Source of the DNA: Zanthoxylum bungeanum
Lineage: Eukaryota > Streptophyta > Magnoliopsida > Sapindales > Rutaceae
Reading direction: 5' to 3'
Length of the DNA stretch: 64,000 nucleotides
NCBI GenBank assembly: GCA_019454045.1
Contig: SKCR01006518.1
Coordinates: forward strand, 62,001 to 126,000
Part shown: in pieces, positions 47,597 to 58,388 of the stretch
Layout of the letters: each line of letters opens with the position of its first letter
Position numbering within the stretch: the first letter of the stretch is position 1
Translations under genes and position numbers: made by a program
Notes under the pieces: generated by a model
Seen by the model: the letters and a program-made list of their open reading frames with translations, nothing else
Told to the model about the DNA's origin: nothing
Database searches by the model: none

Positions 47597-48333
47597 TAGG
47601 GATGGCAGTGGGTAGGGTTTGGTGCGAGTTTGCCATTACCAAATCTGCACCCGTATATGTAAATAAATTACCAAACTCGTACCATAGTCGTTGCGGGTTT
47701 TAATTTTTATTACCAAACCCGCACCCGCATATAAAAATAAATTACCAAACCCGCACAGGTACCCAGCGGATTTTTTGCGGTTTTTTAAAATATTGAATTT
47801 CTTTATGCTCTTAATAATACAATCTTGTTAATTAAATATTGATACATTTTCATAACATATAAAAAAAAATATTTGACAGTTTACAAATTAGGACACATAA
47901 ATAAAAGTTTAAAATATTTATAATATAATGTCAAATTCATATTATCACAATTATATACATGAATCATTAGTTAAATATCTTTCATTATGTTAAATTCATA
48001 TCATCAAAATTATTGAACCATGACTAAAAGTAATTCAAAAATATTAAGAGAGAGCAATTCAAAAATTGTAAGTTAGTGGGTCTTTTTATATGAGAGATTT
48101 TTTTGCCCTAAAGATATAAAAAAAAAAAGAAACAAAAAGCTTGCGGGTAGCGGATACCCGCAGTGGGTATCCGCTGGTTTTACTTAATTACCAAACTGAC
48201 ACCAAACTCACAGCGGGTTTTGTTTTAAATTACCAAAACCCGCACCAAACCTGCTTAAGTATTTACCATATTCTACCCATTGCGGGTGGGTTTTTGCGGG
48301 TTTGTGGGTCTGTGGGCGAAATTTTCATCCCTA
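47597..48333. mobile_element. hAT-like MITE upstream of SRP9, perfect 8-bp target duplication
   Basis: Starts TAGGGATGGCAG and ends TTTTCATCCCTA. ATCACGTT flanks it on both sides (47589-47596 and 48334-48341). The body repeats ACCCGC and GCGGGT phrases that can pair into hairpins. 737 bases, no transposase. Confidence 0.9.
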
Positions 48334-48341
48334 ATCACGTT

Positions 48342-48676
48342 CCTTCTATCTAAGGGTCTTCTGCTCAGCTAAAATTTGAATCATCTCTTGTGTATGTGAA
48401 TGATTGTTGAAAGTAGGATTTCACAAGCCTCTACACCAAGCCACGGTACCGATTCACGGTATGGAACTGGATGGAACCGTAAAGTTATAGTTCCATCTTT
48501 CCAATTCTAAAATCGGTTCGGTTACGATTTCATATAATTTGGAAATGTAACCTACTAACCTCAAGGTTCGGTCCGGTTCCGATCCGGTTCATAGAAATAA
48601 AAAAAAAAATCCTATCAATTAGATATCGAACACGTGAATGTATTTGGTTATGGGATAATTCGCACAAAAAATTAAT
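48342..48676. other. hAT-like fragment without clear ends
   Basis: Phrases such as ACGGTACCGATTCACGGTATGG and TTCGGTCCGGTTCCGATCCGG resemble subterminal repeats of plant hAT miniatures, but I find no matching termini or target duplication. Confidence 0.4.
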
Positions 48677-49163
48677 TGTTGACGGCTGTTTTTTCGTTCC
48701 AATGACAATATGAGAAATAAATCACTCAAACAAACCTCACTCAGCAGTGAATTTGTTTGGTTAGTTGGGAACCAAAACAAACTTAACAAGCAAACAGATA
48801 AGTCATAGAATTTACGTGGCTCGGTAAAAAGTGACTCCTACCTACGCCCACGAGAGAAAGATGAGGTATTTTAATACTGCTCGGGGTCAAGACCGGCCCG
48901 AGATATAATGGGGAAATGAACTCACAAAGTGAAAAATACATAGGAACTTACACAAGTCCGGTACAATTCTCTCAAGGGGTCGGGTGACTGACTAGTTTTC
49001 TCTCTCTATTACTAGTTCATAAGCTCTTAGCTTTTTACAAGTTGTAATATGCAAAAATTACTGACCTTTGAATCTAAGAGTTCACTCCCCTTTATATAGG
49101 CTTCCAAATTCACTATTTCATAGTCTATGATGTCATATCTTGTCACATTATCATCATTGCGGT
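48677..49163 (-). repeat. minus-oriented LTR fragment, interrupted by the Athila element
   Basis: Read on the minus strand it has CCTATATAAAGGGG (TATA region near 49090-49100), then a stretch with GAGCCACGTAAATTC typical of R-U5 of plant copia LTRs, ending CCGTCAACA at 48677. The other part of the LTR is absent because the Athila LTR begins at 49164. Confidence 0.55.
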
Positions 49164-51169
49164 TGATGAGTGGTAATTATATCACTATTTCTCACTCATT
49201 TAACTTAATATTTTGTATAGTTTCTTGAGTTTTGTGAATATTTTGATGTGTTTTGTGTTATTTTGTAGATAAATAAAGTTTCAGGACTCTCTGGAGGTGA
49301 TTTGGGGCCAAAACAGTGAAAAACAGACAAAAGGGCAATTTGGTAATTTTGCACGTTGCGACGCCTAACATGCGACATGAGCCGCTAACGTGCGTCGGGG
49401 GACACGTGTCAGAATCTGAAAAGTTTGACTTGCTAATGTGCACCTGCCACGTGTCAACATCACAGCCGATCTGCTAACGTGCGATGTGCCACGTGTCATC
49501 ATCCTATGGTGCCGACAATCACCATCGCCATGTGTCGCCACGTGTTAGCCACGTCATCATCCACATCAGCAGTAGACCGAGTTAACATGCCACGTCACCA
49601 CCACATCACCATCAGCCAATCACAACGTGCCACGTGTCACAATCCTACGGTGCCGACAATCACTTTCGCCACGTGTTGCCATGTCATCGCCACGTCAGCA
49701 CAATTATTGAGTCAATTATCCACATCGCCACGTTATCGGATAAGAATCTGAAGCATCCAACCAGAGTATGACACGTGGTGCGTCGCAATGCGCACACCTT
49801 ACCGAGGCCTATAAATTCAGCTCGAGGTTTCAGTTTCAGATGTACCTTCCTCTCTGAATTCTCTGATGTAAATATGGAGTTTTATAACTAGTTTTCTTTA
49901 AATTTCAGTTTTGTAATTAATTTTAATTATGTTCTGTAATAATAATTTACTTTCTTTACTTTTTCAGTCTTTACTATTCAGTTATGAGGAGGTAATTTCC
50001 CACTGCTAGGGTGAAAGGTAAAACTTTTATTACTGCTATTTAGATTAATCTCCCTAATTATAATATATTCACTATTTAAAATTTGACTTAATGAGGATAC
50101 TGCTGTATTGGTCGGTTGGTAATCAATTATAAACTGGTTTTAATCTGACTAAGCATGGATACCGCCTGGTTGGTCGGTTGGTAATATACCGCCTTTATGG
50201 CAGGTCAGACTTAATTTGACTTAATCAGATTACCGCCTATATGGCTGGTTGGTAATACCATCACAAGTTGATATATTATATTAAGGGAGATATCTAAAAT
50301 AGTAGTAGTAAAAGTAGATCCTTTAACCCTAGCATTTTATTTTTGTAATTTTACTTTTCAGTATTTACTTTACCGCATTTACTTTTCAGCATTTTATTTT
50401 ATGTCTTTTATTTTCAAGTTTTTACTAGCCCTAGTTATGTGTCGTAACTAAGTTAGTTATCTAGGGTTGTGATGAATTCTAATATCACCGGTTTATAAGG
50501 GGTTATTTTATAGTTTGGGTAATTTAAAGGTTTACTTATTAAGTCTTAAGTTTAATGCGTCTTGTTAATTGGCCACTGATAAGATTGATCTGGTAAATCT
50601 AAAATAAAATTGACAAAGGAATTTTAGGTTTCAGCCTTAAACTTAATAGCCCACGATCTTCCTTGAGGATAGATAACCCTTAATAGATTTCCTTATAGGA
50701 TAGACATATACCTGTCGGGCGGGGTAGCCATAATTGAAACTTAAACTTAATGAATCCAGGTAATTTGGTTGATATAGACATATGGTTCAATTGGATTAAA
50801 CTGGGTATTTGCGTCTGACCATCGACAGAGGCTTTCGCATAATTTCGTGTTCCAGGTTAGTAAACCGATATATTACACAAACATGAAATAACAACTTCAT
50901 CTTTTAAAAGATATTGGAAAGATTCACAGCCCTAGATAGTTTCTTAATATTGAATTTTCTTAAACCTACTTTCGTGCAATTTTATTTACTTGTTTTTAAA
51001 TTTAGAATCATCACCATTTCAAATCAATCAATCAACCTGTTAGATACTAGTAATCATTTGACCTCATAAAATTAATATATTAGGTATTAAGTCCTCGTGG
51101 GATCGATACTTTTTATACTACTTGAACGATAAGTACGCTTGCGTTATACGCTTGTGATTACGCCGGTCA
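49164..51169 (+). repeat. 5' LTR of the Athila element
   Basis: 2006 bases, TGATGAGTGG to CACGCCGGTCA-type end (CCGGTCA), followed by the primer site. The U3 has a G-box array, then a CTATAAAT box at 49809-49816. Downstream are four variants of the GGATACCGCC...GGTCGGTTGGTAAT subrepeat (50090-50260). Confidence 0.92.
49403..49816 (+). promoter_or_regulatory. G-box (CACGTG) array and TATA box in Athila LTR
   Basis: CACGTG occurs at 49403, 49448, 49490, 49539, 49631, 49670 and 49772, mostly as GCCACGTGTCA, with further CACGTC variants between. CTATAAAT at 49809-49816 follows 32 bases after the last one. G-boxes bind plant bZIP and bHLH factors (established); control of this element by them is inferred. 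Confidence 0.7.
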
Positions 51170-51175
51170 AGTTTT

Positions 51176-51194
51176 TGGCGCCGTTGCTGGGGAC
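51176..51194 (+). other. tRNA-Asp primer binding site of Athila element
   Basis: TGGCGCCGTTGCTGGGGAC begins six bases after the LTR. It is complementary, with one mismatch, to the 3' end of plant tRNA-Asp, the primer used by Athila elements. Confidence 0.88.
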
Positions 51195-51302
51195 TTATTT
51201 ATCTTTCACTATTAGTTTTGAGGTTAGATACCTTTACTTGTATCTAATTTATTTTTACTTATTGTTTTTGTTTTCTTGTGTTTAAGGTTCTCAGAAAACT
51301 AC

Positions 51303-52310
51303 ATGAGACGAACCAGAAGCTTTGAACTCCGACCGTTTGACCCGAAAATTGAAAGAACCATCAGACAGTTGAGAAAGGAAAGGCGTGAAGGCCAAGAAGC
51401 TTTAGTCAACATGGAACCTGAACCTCTGGAAGTTGCACCACAAATACCCATTCGAGACAGAACCATTCCGGTGGTCGATGACTTCATTTCTTGTATTGTA
51501 CTTTCTCCTTTACCAGCAAATGCATGTGACATCAAAACATGCATTCAGATGATTCAGCAGTCAGTGCAGTTTGGGGGAAAAGCAATTGAAGATCCTAATA
51601 CCCACATCAACAACTTTCTGGAAGTTTACGGCACCTTCAATTACAACCGAGAAGCTGAAGAAGCAATGAGACTGCGAGTTTTTCCATACTCCTTGAAAGA
51701 TAGAGCTAAAGCTTGGCTACATTCACTACCAGCAGGTTCCATCACAACTTGGAACACTTTAGCCACCAAATTTCTTGCAAAATACTTTCCACCAGCCAGA
51801 ACTGGAAAGCTGAGGAATGATATCACATCCTTTGTACAACAAGACTCAGAAACTCTCTACGAAGCTTAGGAAAGGTACAAAGATTTGCTCCGGAAATGTC
51901 ATCACCATGAGATTCCAAAATGGCTTCAAGTCCAAACTTTCTATAATGGACTTTCTGGACTGATTAGAACCACAATCTATGCTACTGTTGGAGGAGCTTT
52001 AATGGCAAAAGGAGAAGATCAAGCATGTGACCTAATCGAAGAAATGGCCAACAATAATTCTTTGTGGCCAATAGAAATGAGCATGATCCAAAGAATTGCA
52101 GGAATTTATGAAGTTGGAGCCAATACAGCAGTCAACGCCAAGCTAGATCAGATATGTAAATTCATGGAGACTCTCAGCACTCAAAGCAACATTGGAGCCA
52201 CAAGTTCACCATATGGAGGAGCATCAGAACCAAACCAACTTGAAGAGACGGTGAATTATGTCAACAATTTCAACAGACAGAGGAACAATCCATATTCCAA
52301 CACCTACAAC
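51303..52310 (+). pseudogene. Athila Gag, first part
   Basis: Starts MRRTRSFELRPFDPKIERTI. The capsid core follows: HINNFLEVYGTF, RVFPYSLKDRAKAWLHSLP and TKFLAKYFPPARTGKLRNDI. Then come KWLQVQTFYNGLSG and a C-terminal linker ending RQRNNPYSNTYN. A TAG at 51867-51869 replaces the tryptophan expected in YEAxERYKDL. The frame runs unbroken to 52310, where a hAT-like element interrupts it; it resumes in phase at 60808. Confidence 0.93.
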
Positions 52311-52517
52311 TAGGGGTGTTCACGGTGCGGTTCGGGTCGGTTTTTTCGTTTTTTCCTTCAAACCACGTGGGTTGGCGGTTTGGGAAATTAGAAACCGAAA
52401 CCGCAAATTTGATAAGGAAAACCGCGACGGTTCGGGTCGGCGGTTTGGATTATAGAATTTTTAAGAAAATTTTATGCGTTTTCACATTATAATTAATCTT
52501 TAAAGTTGAATCAATTC

Positions 52518-52552
<35 letters not shown>
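52518..52552. repeat. (AAT)n microsatellite
   Basis: About eleven AAT units inside the left arm of the hAT-like element. Confidence 0.95.
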
Positions 52553-52607
52553 CTTCATCTGAACCTAAAAATTTATGACTTTAATAACATTTGAACAATT
52601 TCATAAG

Positions 52608-54126
52608 TGTGGGACACAGAACTTGGACGACGCATGTTGTCCCGGGCTCGCGGCCCGGTTGGGAGTACGGAGTAGCCCGAGGGGAACTAAACCGGAGAAT
52701 AATGGAGTCGTCACCCGGTATGAACCGGGAAAATGAGATTTAAGGCCGCACTCACCCCTCGCAAGGGAAGACCTCAAACCGTTGGGTTCGGAATGGTCCC
52801 TTACTTATGTCACTTGTAATGAAAGGATTTGTGTAATAATTTAATCAAGCTTAAGTAACACTTATTTCCAAGAGTATCATGCCTCTAAGTTATATGCGCA
52901 AAAATAACACTTACACCTAAATTTGCATATATCTTACATTTAAGATTGCATGCTTGAAAGTAAATCAAAGTAGCAACGAACATACAACTTCATTGGCATA
53001 TTGTATTCTGTAGTTTGTGGCTACGTGAAGGGGTGAGTGTGGCTTTGTTGAGGGCTAAAGCGTGAGGTCCTTGATCGATGTGGGATTATGGCGTGAGGTT
53101 ACTGGATGCGTGAAGGTGTTGAGTGATGAAGGGGCTATTAATTCATTAGTGGGGTGAGGGTACTGGTCAATGGGCAGTCTGTGTGGCGTGATCTTGGCGT
53201 GAGTGGGTTTGCGAGCTGGTCAGTGCGTGTGGCTGCGCTGGGCGTGAAGGTCTATGGCTGCACGTGAATCTGTGCGTGAATTGAGTGAGGGTCAGTTACG
53301 TGTTGAGGTTGAAGGTCCGGTACTGAATGAAGAGAGAGGGTTTATATTATTTGTTGTGGCCGGGTGAGAGGCGAGAGAGTGGACGTGAGTATTTTAGGGT
53401 TTCTTTCTTTGGTTTATTTTTGTGTGTTGGTGTCGTGAGTGAGAGTTAGATTAGGGTTGCAATTTGTGTTATTTTGATAGTGAGAGGGTAGAGTTTGCAT
53501 GGATTTGGTGTCAAACAAGGAAATGATTTGATTGATTGGGGGGACAAAATTTGGTGAATTAGGAAGGTTGAATATTTGATTGGTGTTAATTAGGCATAAA
53601 ATTTGTTAGATTAGGAAGTCAATATTTTTAATTGGTTATGATTGATTTTAATTAGGTATAATATTTCTTTAATTTAGTATATAATATTTTAAGTTAGGAA
53701 GTTACAATATTTTAATTTGGTATAATTATATTTTATGTCTTATTTAATTTGGTAAATGGTTTAATTATTTTATTTAATTCAATTACATTATTTAATTAAT
53801 ATTTAATTTAATTTGGGTGTATTTTAGGGTGATGGGCGTGTGGGCCTAGGTGGTGGTGGTGTGGGCTTTATCTTGGTGGGTTAGGTGGGTGACAAGGGCT
53901 TTGGGCCAAGGTTAAAAGGTTTGCGGGTTTTTTTAGGCTAAATGTGCTTTAAAACGGAGGTCCACCAGCGAACCCGAAGCTAAACAAGCGAGTCAAATTC
54001 GACAAAGTACTGATTTCCATCTTTTCCCTTCCGACGTCCGTTTCCCGCGGCTTCCGCGACTTAAAAGGTAGTGCCTCCAAATGAGACTCATCATCGGGAT
54101 TTATATGCAAAAATGCAGTGCCTACA
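52608..54126 (-). repeat. Tat element 3' LTR (left)
   Basis: 1519 bases, TGTGGGACAC to GCCTACA on the plus strand. It differs from the right LTR by scattered substitutions and by 44 bases present only here, near 53123-53167. Confidence 0.92.
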
Positions 54127-54249
54127 ATAAGCCCCCACTTTGATGGGACTTGTGTAACGTGTAACAGTGACAATCCTATCAAAGTTATGCAATGCATTTT
54201 TACGTACCTGGCTCGCCAGCTGCCACTTGACTTGCCATGTGTTGCGTGG

Positions 54250-54740
54250 AGTTGATGTTGTGCCGTACCTAGCATGCTAAACCTTATACCTGAGGTGTCG
54301 TAGTTGCGTCTCTGTACCTAGAGTTTCGCAGTGGTGTCTCCATACCCGGAGTGCCGTACTTGGCGTGCTAAACCTCGTACCTAATGTGTCGCTGTAATAT
54401 CTCTATACCCGGAGTGCCGTACCTGGCGTGCTAAACCTCATACCCAAGGCGTCGCAGTAATATCTCCATACCCGGAGTGTCGTACCTGGCGTGCTAAACC
54501 TCATACCCAAGGCGTCGTAATAATATCTCCATACCCGGAGTGCCGTACCTGGCGTGCTAAACCTCATACCCAAGGTGTCGCAGTAATATCTCCATACCCG
54601 GAGTGCCGTACCTGGCGTGCTAAACCTCATACCCAAGGCGTCGCAGTAATATCTCCATATCCGGGGTGTCGTACCTGGTGTGTTAAACCTTATACCCAAG
54701 GCGTCACAGTAATATCTCCATACCCGGAGTGCCGTACCTG
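54250..54740 (-). repeat. 63-bp tandem repeats in Tat 3' untranslated region
   Basis: ACCTGGCG-type landmarks recur at 54421, 54484, 54547, 54610, 54673 and 54736, exactly 63 bases apart, with degenerate units before. Each unit contains CCCGGAGTGCCGTACCTGG and CTAAACCTCATACCCAAGG. Because 63 is a multiple of three, a minus-strand frame stays open across it as a 21-residue repeat, but no start context or family supports a gene. Confidence 0.93.
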
Positions 54741-55290
54741 GCAAAATTGATCTGATGTCTTCATACCCGGAGTGCCGTACCCGGTAAAATTGATCAGATG
54801 TCTCCATACCCGGAGTGCCGTACCCGGCAAAACTGATTTGATGTCAATGTGGGCCTCGCCCCGAGAGTGTCATACCCGGCTAGACTGATGATGATAAGGA
54901 TGTGGGGCTCGCTCCCAGAGTGCCATACCCGGTCAGACTGATGTTGATAAGGATGTGGGCCTCGCCCCAAGAGTGTCATACCCGGCCAGACTGATACTGA
55001 TATGGGCCTCGCCCCTAGACTGATACTGATATAGGCCTCGCTCTCATGCTGATACTGATGTTGACGTAGGCCTCGGCCCTGGGACTCATCCCTGAAACTG
55101 ATGCTGATGTGGGCCTCGACCCTGGAACTCATCTCCAAAAACTGATACTGATGTAGATGTGGGCCTCGCCCCTAACCGGTACTGATATGGGCCTCGCCCG
55201 CAGACTGATACAGATGTGGGCCTCGCCCACATACTGATATTGATATGGGTTTCGCCCCCAGACTGATACTGATATAGGCCTCAACCCCGT
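54740..55290 (-). repeat. shorter tandem repeats next to the 63-bp array
   Basis: First about 40-bp units with CCCGGAGTGCCGTACCCGG, then irregular units built on GATGTGGGCCTCGCCCC and ACTGATACTGAT. Periods vary, so it reads as a decayed or evolving array. Confidence 0.8.
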
Positions 55291-55423
55291 GATGCATTCT
55301 TGAAGACTGCTGTCACTATACTGTTGCTGCTTCTGGTTGCCTTGCATTTGACGCTTTCTCTTTTTCTTCTTTAAAACCTTTGAATACAAAACAAAACAAA
55401 CACAAAAAGGAATGCAAAATACG

Positions 55424-55640
55424 TTACGTGTATGCATGTATGCATGAATGAGTTTCATATCCCGTTGGGTTAGGTCGTCCACCAATTCCCTTGGTGACTG
55501 CTTGGTTTTCTCTTCCTCTGGAAAAGTAATGCTTCAATCTATCCACATTGATCGACTCGGTGAACTCATTTCCTTCCAGGTCCGATAGTCTCACTGTCCC
55601 ATTTCCCATTACTGAACGGTTATTCTGTCGTTTTTGCTTG
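55424..55640 (-). pseudogene. Tat pol remnant: integrase C-terminal end
   Basis: The frame reads MGNGTVRLSDLEGNEFTESINVDRLKHYF, matching the end of gypsy integrases, where a GTV-L-D-G strand pattern precedes NVDRLK-type residues. The stretch upstream (55640-55880) is scrambled. It shows that a pol gene was once present and was removed by deletion between gag and here. Confidence 0.7.
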
Positions 55641-55881
55641 CTTCTTTTGGGAATCCCCCGTGTTCTGAGTGTCGCTGAATATCATGGTATCAGGGTTGAA
55701 TGCTTTTTTCAAACATACTCATGTCATGCATGTTGAAAGGAAAAGACTCAGGCAAGTAGGCAAAATGGATGTCTTTATTATTATTCAGGAAAAGGTTCAA
55801 ACAAGTAGACGAAGTTTATGTCTTTATTAAAAATGCAGAAAATAAACCAGAAAGTGCAGTTTCATTGCCTTCTTCCTCAGC

Positions 55882-57214
55882 CTATGGTTCTTTACTACTG
55901 TTATCCTTTATCTCAATGCAAGAAGCTTGGTGATTGAGAGTTTGGAGGACAAAGGTTTCGGGTAGGCCGGAGTTGATCATGTAAGTCGGTGGGGGAACAA
56001 AGTGATAATCTGGCAGAGGGTTGGTGTGTGTGCTAGGCTGTTCTTTTTCAGGATCGGGTATTTTGTGGGCATCAATGAGGTCCTGAATTTCATACCGGAG
56101 GCGGGAACAGCTGTCAGTATCATGGCCGTGTTACTGGTGGAAGTGACAGTAGCGGTCTATTCTTAGATGTGGTGGTGGGGGATTTGGAAGTGGTTTAGGC
56201 TCCAAAGGTTTTAAGAATCCTTGCCTTGTCAACTTCTCAAGTACCTTGGACAAAGGTCTTCCCAAGTTGGAGAAACGCCGGTTCTTGATGGCAGCAACCT
56301 CGGCAGCAGCGGGTTTGGTCTCAGAATGCCCCCCCAAAAGTTCTTCTATTCTGGCCATAAAACTTTCTGTTTTCAGCCTCTTCTTCCTCAATATCCATGA
56401 CAGTTTCCCTCAACTGTCGAAAATCAGAAATCATCGAAGTCATCCTCCTCAACTTACCATAAATAGAGGGCTTGGTGCCCTTGATGATCATTTTAATTTG
56501 GTCTTTCTCTGAAGGCCGAGTCTGCATTTTCAAAAGCTGGCTTCTCCAGCGATCCACATACTCTTTGAAACTTTCCTCTGGCTTCTGCTTAGTGTTCTCC
56601 AAATCACTGAGTGACAGGTCAATTTCTAAGTCCGTAACATACTGTTTCAGGAATGCATCTGCCAATTCCCTCCAATCCTCCTTAACCTTTCTTTCAAGGC
56701 TATGGTACCACACTACGGGTGCCCCCTCAAGTGACATCCCAAACATCTTCTGAGCTTGGCGCTGTGTGAGGCCCACTGAACTCATAACTGACACATATTG
56801 TCGGAGGTGGACCCTCGGATCCCCATTCCTGTTGAACTTGGCCATATCCGGCATCTTGAACTGAGCAGGAAACTGTTCCTCAAAGGTCATCGCCTCATAG
56901 TCTAGTAATTCTTCGTCCTTACCCTTCATCTTACGAGTAACTGACTCAACCTGATCCCGAAGCTTCTGAAATTCTGCCTGAGACCCAATCACTCTGTCTG
57001 TTGCATACTCTGCCATGTCATCATCAAAAGTGGGGATATCATCCCCCAACCCATTCGGAGGCTCCTCACGTCTTACATTCTCAGAGTTTCCCCCAGCACG
57101 GGGCATAGCCATAACTGTCATGGAAGTAGTCAAGGCTTGCAATTGTTCAGTAATCTTGGCGAAACCATTCTCCAACTGATCTATCCGGGATACCTCATTA
57201 TCGGATGTACTCAT
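55882..57214 (-). pseudogene. Tat Gag
   Basis: The start MSTSDNEVSRIDQLENGFAK at 57214 is preferred over an in-frame ATG upstream (57349) because the upstream residues look untranslated. The capsid core contains FPAQFKMPDMAKFNRNGDPR, HLRQYVSVMSSVG, GAPVVWYHSLERKVK and ESFKEYVDRWRSQLLKM, strong Gag retrotransposon motifs. The frame shifts near 56321-56391. The zinc knuckle reads CHFHQ-stop-HGHDTDSC (56150-56110), with one codon changed to TAA, followed by RLRYEIQDLIDAHKI. It is about 440 codons, close to a full Gag. Confidence 0.9.
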
Positions 57215-57349
57215 ATCTGTTACCGGTCTTTTAGTGAGTCTTCTCTCTTCCCTAACCCAACGGGAATCTATGATGTCTTTTAGAACACAAGGGTTAGCAT
57301 GATGTATGTATGCATGAGGTGCATGAGATGCATGCAACATATATAACAT

Positions 57350-58367
57350 ACTAAATCAACTAAAATTTTCAAACAAATCGGCCCGTTATCATTTTAGAAG
57401 CTTTTGGGCTAACTGTCATAGGAGTGAACTCGTCCCAGTTTAAATGGCCCAACGAGTTCACATCTCATGGCAAGGAGCCCAACTAAATCCAAATGGTAAT
57501 GTTCCGAACACAAGCACAAAGTGGCCCATCAACACTTAGAAGCTTTTGGCCCAATCGTCATAAAATACGTTCTTGTCCCAGTTTAAATGGCTCAACAAGC
57601 CCATATCCCATGACAAATGGTCCAAATGGATCCAAACGACGATGTTCCCAAACACAAGCATAAAATAAAGATAATGCAAACATAAAACAATGATTTCTAC
57701 AAAATGGCCCATCAACATTTCAGAAGCTTTGGGCCTAATGGTCATAAGGTACGAACTCGCCCCAGTTTAAATGGCCCAGCAAGTTCGCATTTCTGACAAT
57801 AGTCCAACTGCATCCAAATGAGGATGGTCCACAAGCACATACTCAATGAAATAATTGTTACTTTAACCATACAACCCCGGTCTATGGGTGGGTTCGCAAG
57901 AGTGTAGACAAAGGCTCTCACCGGCGAAGGATGGCCCACAACTAGGTCTCCCCAATCAAGGGTGCGAGCGGCCAAGTGAGCGCACCCTTTTTTATACACT
58001 AAGGTACGTGCCAGTGAGCTATGGTGTGTGACCGACTGTCAAATGGATTTCCCGTTGTAGATTCCCCAGAAGGGGGGTGGAGCGAGGCTCACTTAAATAC
58101 CCAAGCCTCTTAGGCTCTTATCGTTTGGTGTCAGGAATAAACAACGAGTACTCCAAATTAGTCCATCACAATAGGCTACGAGTAGATGGCTATCTATGTG
58201 CCTTCACAGCTTTTCCTTCTAGAAAGGTAGTGAGTGAAGGAAGACACCAAACCATTACCTAGACTCAAAATGCCTTTGATTAAACCCACATTTTATCCAC
58301 TATAGACACGGTCAATTAGAACATAAATCCAAACATTACAAGACAATATTTAGGGGCCGATTCTCTA
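57350..58367 (-). other. Tat 5' leader with imperfect direct repeats
   Basis: No gene. Three diverged copies of a unit containing AGAAGCTTTTGGGC and CCCAGTTTAAATGGCCCA occur at about 57395-57535, 57536-57715 and 57717-57840. The rest is unremarkable leader. Confidence 0.7.
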
Positions 58368-58385
58368 TCCCCAGTGGAGTCGCCA
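58368..58385 (-). other. tRNA-Arg primer binding site of Tat element
   Basis: Minus strand TGGCGACTCCACTGGGGA lies three bases from the LTR. It matches the complement of a plant tRNA-Arg 3' end as I recall it, the primer reported for Tat/Ogre elements. Confidence 0.8.
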
Positions 58386-58388
58386 GAC

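Noticed and set aside
54403..54807. 134-codon open frame made of a 21-residue repeat
   Set aside because: The frame stays open only because the DNA repeat period is 63. It lies in the 3' untranslated region of a Tat element, with no coding homology.
54250..55290. CRISPR-like array
   Set aside because: Units are contiguous tandem repeats without unique spacers, in a plant retrotransposon.
58368..58385. tRNA gene fragments at primer sites
   Set aside because: Only the 3' 12-18 bases match tRNAs, directly next to LTRs; these are primer binding sites.
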